Shown one piece after another: positions 44,942 through 46,736 of a stretch of 46,736 nt of DNA (position 1 is the stretch's first letter; each line of letters opens with the position of its first letter). The position numbers and the translations under genes are program-made. The notes under the pieces are model-generated. The model was not told the DNA's origin. It ran no database searches and saw nothing but the letters and a program-made list of their open reading frames with translations. This DNA comes from Acinetobacter terrestris (GTDB lineage: Bacteria; Pseudomonadota; Gammaproteobacteria; Pseudomonadales; Moraxellaceae), in assembly GCF_004331155.1 (NCBI RefSeq), contig NZ_SJNZ01000026.1, positions 1 to 46,736 of the forward strand, written 5' to 3'.

Positions 44942-45768
44942 GTGCAGCTTTAAATTGTAATATTTGTTTTATTGGTGGCGGTAATATGGCTCAAGCCTTA
45001 ATTGGCGGACTCATTTCGCGTGGTTTGCCACCGACACGTATTACAGTTTCTGATCCGGTTGAAAAAGTACGTCTTTTATTAGAAGAAAAAGATGTGCATG
45101 TCACCGATGATAATATTGCTGCCATTCGTGATGCCGATATCGTACTTTTTGCGGTGAAGCCACAAGTGTTGGCGAGCGTATTAAAACCACTTAAAGGTTT
45201 ATTTGACGGCAAACTGGTGATGTCGATTGTGGCAGGGGCTGAAATTGCCACCATCGCAAATCTGCTGGACACCGATCGAATTGTTCGTGTCATGCCGAAC
45301 ACGCCTGCCTTGGTACAAACAGGGGCACATGGTTTGTATGCGACTGACGCAGTGGATAGCAAAGATCGTGAGCTTGCAAGCCAGGTTCTGGCAGCAACCG
45401 GTTTAACGATTTGGGTGAATACCGAAGCACAGATTGATGCAGTTACTGCAGTATCTGGTTCTGGTCCAGCATATTTCTTTTATATGATGGAAAGCATGAT
45501 TCGTGCAGGAAAAAACTTGGGTCTGGATGAGAAAGTGGCGACAGCGTTAACTTTACAAACGGCTTTAGGGGCTGCGCAAATGGCGATCACCAGTGCAAAT
45601 TCACCTGCAGAATTACGTAAAAACGTAACCTCTCCAAATGGCACAACTCAGGCTGCACTTGAAGTCTTTGACCGTGCACAAATCTCTCAAAATATTCAGG
45701 CCGCTTTGGCTGCAGCTCAAAAGCGCAGTCAGGAACTTGCTCAAGAGCTAAGTGAAAGTAGCAAATAA
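44938..45768 (+). CDS. proC: pyrroline-5-carboxylate reductase
   Basis: The last step of proline synthesis, reducing pyrroline-5-carboxylate with NAD(P)H. The 276-residue protein has a Rossmann glycine motif CFIGGGNMAQALIGGLISRG, VRVMPNTPALVQTGAHGLYA, and the C-terminal VSGSGPAYFFYMMESMIRAG and KNVTSPNGTTQAALEVF signature. It overlaps the tilS stop by 4 nt (ATGA), indicating translational coupling. Confidence 0.96.
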   Translation: MSAALNCNICFIGGGNMAQALIGGLISRGLPPTRITVSDPVEKVRLLLEEKDVHVTDDNIAAIRDADIVLFAVKPQVLASVLKPLKGLFDGKLVMSIVAGAEIATIANLLDTDRIVRVMPNTPALVQTGAHGLYATDAVDSKDRELASQVLAATGLTIWVNTEAQIDAVTAVSGSGPAYFFYMMESMIRAGKNLGLDEKVATALTLQTALGAAQMAITSANSPAELRKNVTSPNGTTQAALEVFDRAQISQNIQAALAAAQKRSQELAQELSESSK

Positions 45769-45795
45769 CTCGTTTTTATTTAGGAAAGTTCCAGT

Positions 45796-46365
45796 ATGGG
45801 TGCAAACTCTGCGCTAATTTTTGGCATTATCATTAACGTAGCGATTTTGCTCGTGTTCTTCCGTTTTCTCATGCAGTTGGCAGCGGTGAATGCTTATAAT
45901 CCGGTGGTCATGTCTACGGTAAAAGCCACGAAAATCGTTGATGTCTTTGGTCGTATTTTTCCCACTGTAGGAAAAGGTCGTGTGAACCTGGCGGCTTTGG
46001 CGTTGGTGGTACTTTTATATTTACTCAAGATTTTTGGGGTGATGTATCTATCCGGTGCCATGCCGAATAGTCCTGTGCATTTGGTGATTTTGACTTTTGT
46101 CACCATGATTCAGGACTTGATTCGTTTCTGTCGTTACTTGATTTTTGCGACGATTATTTTAAGTTGGGTGGTGATGTTTACACAGTCTCGCTCACCTTAT
46201 ATTGAAGTGATTCAAGAGCTGGCAGAACCGTTATTGGCGCCATTCCGTCGTATTTTGCCAAATATGGGGATGATTGATTTATCTCCAATCATTGCATTCT
46301 TGACCTTGTATATTGCTGAAATCATCATGAATCAAGTGGCGATTGTGCTTTTGACAGGGCTTTAA
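45796..46365 (+). CDS. YggT-family membrane protein
   Basis: A 189-residue integral membrane protein with two YggT domains and about four to five hydrophobic segments (ALIFGIIINVAILLVFFRFL, then VNLAALALVVLLYLLKIFGV, YLIFATIILSWVVMFT and ILPNMGMIDLSPIIAFLTLY). The conserved NP.h and P(F)RR.h.P motifs of the family are visible (AVNAYNPVV, LLAPFRRILP). It lies 27 nt after proC, in the common proC-yggT pair. Its role is unclear; some relatives are linked to cell-envelope or osmotic functions. Confidence 0.92.
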   Translation: MGANSALIFGIIINVAILLVFFRFLMQLAAVNAYNPVVMSTVKATKIVDVFGRIFPTVGKGRVNLAALALVVLLYLLKIFGVMYLSGAMPNSPVHLVILTFVTMIQDLIRFCRYLIFATIILSWVVMFTQSRSPYIEVIQELAEPLLAPFRRILPNMGMIDLSPIIAFLTLYIAEIIMNQVAIVLLTGL

Positions 46366-46377
46366 AATTTGCTCAAT

Positions 46378-46406
46378 AAAAAAGGACTCGATGGAGTCCT
46401 TTTTTA
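46378..46406 (+). terminator. terminator of the ppx-yggT gene group
   Basis: Stem AAAAAAGGACTC / GAGTCCTTTTTT around GATG, 13 nt after the yggT-like stop codon. Confidence 0.88.
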
Positions 46407-46444
46407 TTGTCTGTTGAAATGCTCTATGGAAAATATTGATAGTT

Positions 46445-46556
46445 CCTCTCCCTGAGCAAACTTGAAAGCACTGCTTTCAAGTAAAGCGTAAGAGAGCTTA
46501 GGAGAGGAATATCTACTTTAAAAATAACCTCTCCCTAGCCCTCTCCTAAAAGGCAT
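46445..46556. repeat. CCTCTCC / GGAGAGG repeat block
   Basis: CCTCTCC (46445) pairs with GGAGAGG (46501), and a further unit CCTCTCC-CTAG-CCCTCTCCTAAAAGG follows at 46528-46553. The motif matches the hairpin inside the pca operon at 17339-17369. The first unit carries an extra long palindrome (46453-46492) in its middle. Confidence 0.65.
46453..46492 (+). repeat. longer relative of the short palindromic insertion (copy 5, tentative)
   Basis: Opens TGAG and closes GCGTAAG, with a 23 nt core (ACTTGAAAGCA, C, TGCTTTCAAGT) that is a perfect palindrome around the same GCACTGC centre seen in copies 1-3. It is longer than those and its right flank is only similar to GCAAG, so membership of the family is an inference. 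Confidence 0.45.
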
Positions 46557-46578
46557 AGGTATCTACACAATTTCCGAG

Positions 46579-46621
46579 CTTTGCGTTAAATTGAAGAGCA
46601 TGCTCTTCAATTTAACATCTC
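46579..46621 (-). repeat. 32 bp perfect palindrome beside a transposase start (copy 6, tentative)
   Basis: A perfect 32 bp palindrome lies at 46585-46616; each half reads GTTAAATTGAAGAGCA. On the minus strand GAG stands before it and GCAAAG after it, similar to the TGAG and GCAAG borders of copies 1-4. It sits immediately upstream of IS4-type transposase coding sequence. The resemblance to the shorter copies is suggestive only. Confidence 0.4.
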
Positions 46622-46736
46622 TGGCCTGGATCAGCGTCTTGTCAAACGCTATAACAGCCTTGTAAAACTCAATATGACTCCTCTTGCTTCACTTGCTCCC
46701 GCAATCAAAGACCTGGCCTCTACCCAAAAGTCGAGT
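46622..46736 (+). CDS. IS4-type transposase, N-terminal part, cut by window edge
   Basis: The frame that stays open to the window end reads SGLDQRLVKRYNSLVKLNMT, then PLASLAPAIKDLASTQKSS. The pattern LDxRLxKRxxxL, then PxASxxxA and AxTQ, resembles the N-terminal dimerisation part of IS4/Tn5-type transposases. No start codon or preceding residues can be found: a stop codon occurs in frame inside the adjacent palindrome (46585-46616). The gene is therefore either broken by that palindrome or truncated. The remainder lies outside the window. Confidence 0.55.

Overview
The window is a piece of an AT-rich gammaproteobacterial chromosome, almost certainly Acinetobacter. The pca-qui cluster on the minus strand runs pcaI-J-F-B-D-K-C-H-G-quiB-C-X-A with a divergent IclR-type pcaU, which is the arrangement I know from A. 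baylyi ADP1. The housekeeping block (rho, trxA, ppx, accA, tilS, proC, yggT-like) and the insertion sequences also fit Acinetobacter. Family and strain comparisons are from memory; no search was run.

Layout. 1-2840: the edge of an IS3-type element, a small lipoprotein, an allantoinase-type deacetylase (puuE), a DUF2971 protein and a truncated IS5-family fragment. 2842-4108: a dead IS3-family element (called IS-A here). 4184-19829: the complete quinate/shikimate to protocatechuate to succinyl-CoA plus acetyl-CoA pathway. Periplasmic QuiA, QuiB and QuiC turn quinate or shikimate into protocatechuate, QuiX is the likely outer-membrane porin, PcaK imports protocatechuate, and PcaGH, B, C, D, IJ and F carry it to central metabolism. 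PcaU has a recognisable three-part operator next to pcaI. 19910-21170: a second dead IS3-family element (IS-B). 21253-26969: a two-gene unit encoding a giant (1683 aa) tyrosine recombinase and a 222 aa partner of unknown function. 27100-29870: an IS graveyard holding a brnTA toxin-antitoxin pair, an apparently intact ISNCY-type element and the tail of a serine resolvase. 29873-35019: a two-partner secretion locus (TpsB transporter, TpsA-like exoprotein) followed by an L,D-transpeptidase-like gene. 35298-38192: small proteins, a cold-shock protein, AT-rich DNA and an apparently intact IS630-family element inserted at TA. 38341-46365: an Ala-rich lipoprotein and the housekeeping block. 46409-46736: repeats and the beginning of an IS4-type transposase.

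The observation most worth following is a family of very short palindromic insertions. Each has the form TGAG, an 11-12 nt palindromic core, then GCAAG, about 20-21 bp in total. Four good copies occur in the window and all four lie in the two IS3-family elements. Two are at conserved DDE catalytic motifs of IS-A and IS-B orfB, one is a frameshifting copy just before the catalytic Glu of IS-B, and one sits between the ribosome-binding site and the start codon of IS-A orfA. The two IS elements serve as undamaged references for each other. They show that in two cases 6 bp of the transposase were replaced by 21 bp, in frame, destroying the motif. Two longer, looser relatives lie at the right end of the window, one of them beside another transposase. 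This looks like a recurrent process that inactivates transposases, or a REP-like element with a striking target preference. No gene in the window is an obvious agent for it. The giant recombinase, which appears to contain several degenerate recombinase folds in tandem, is the second item of interest.
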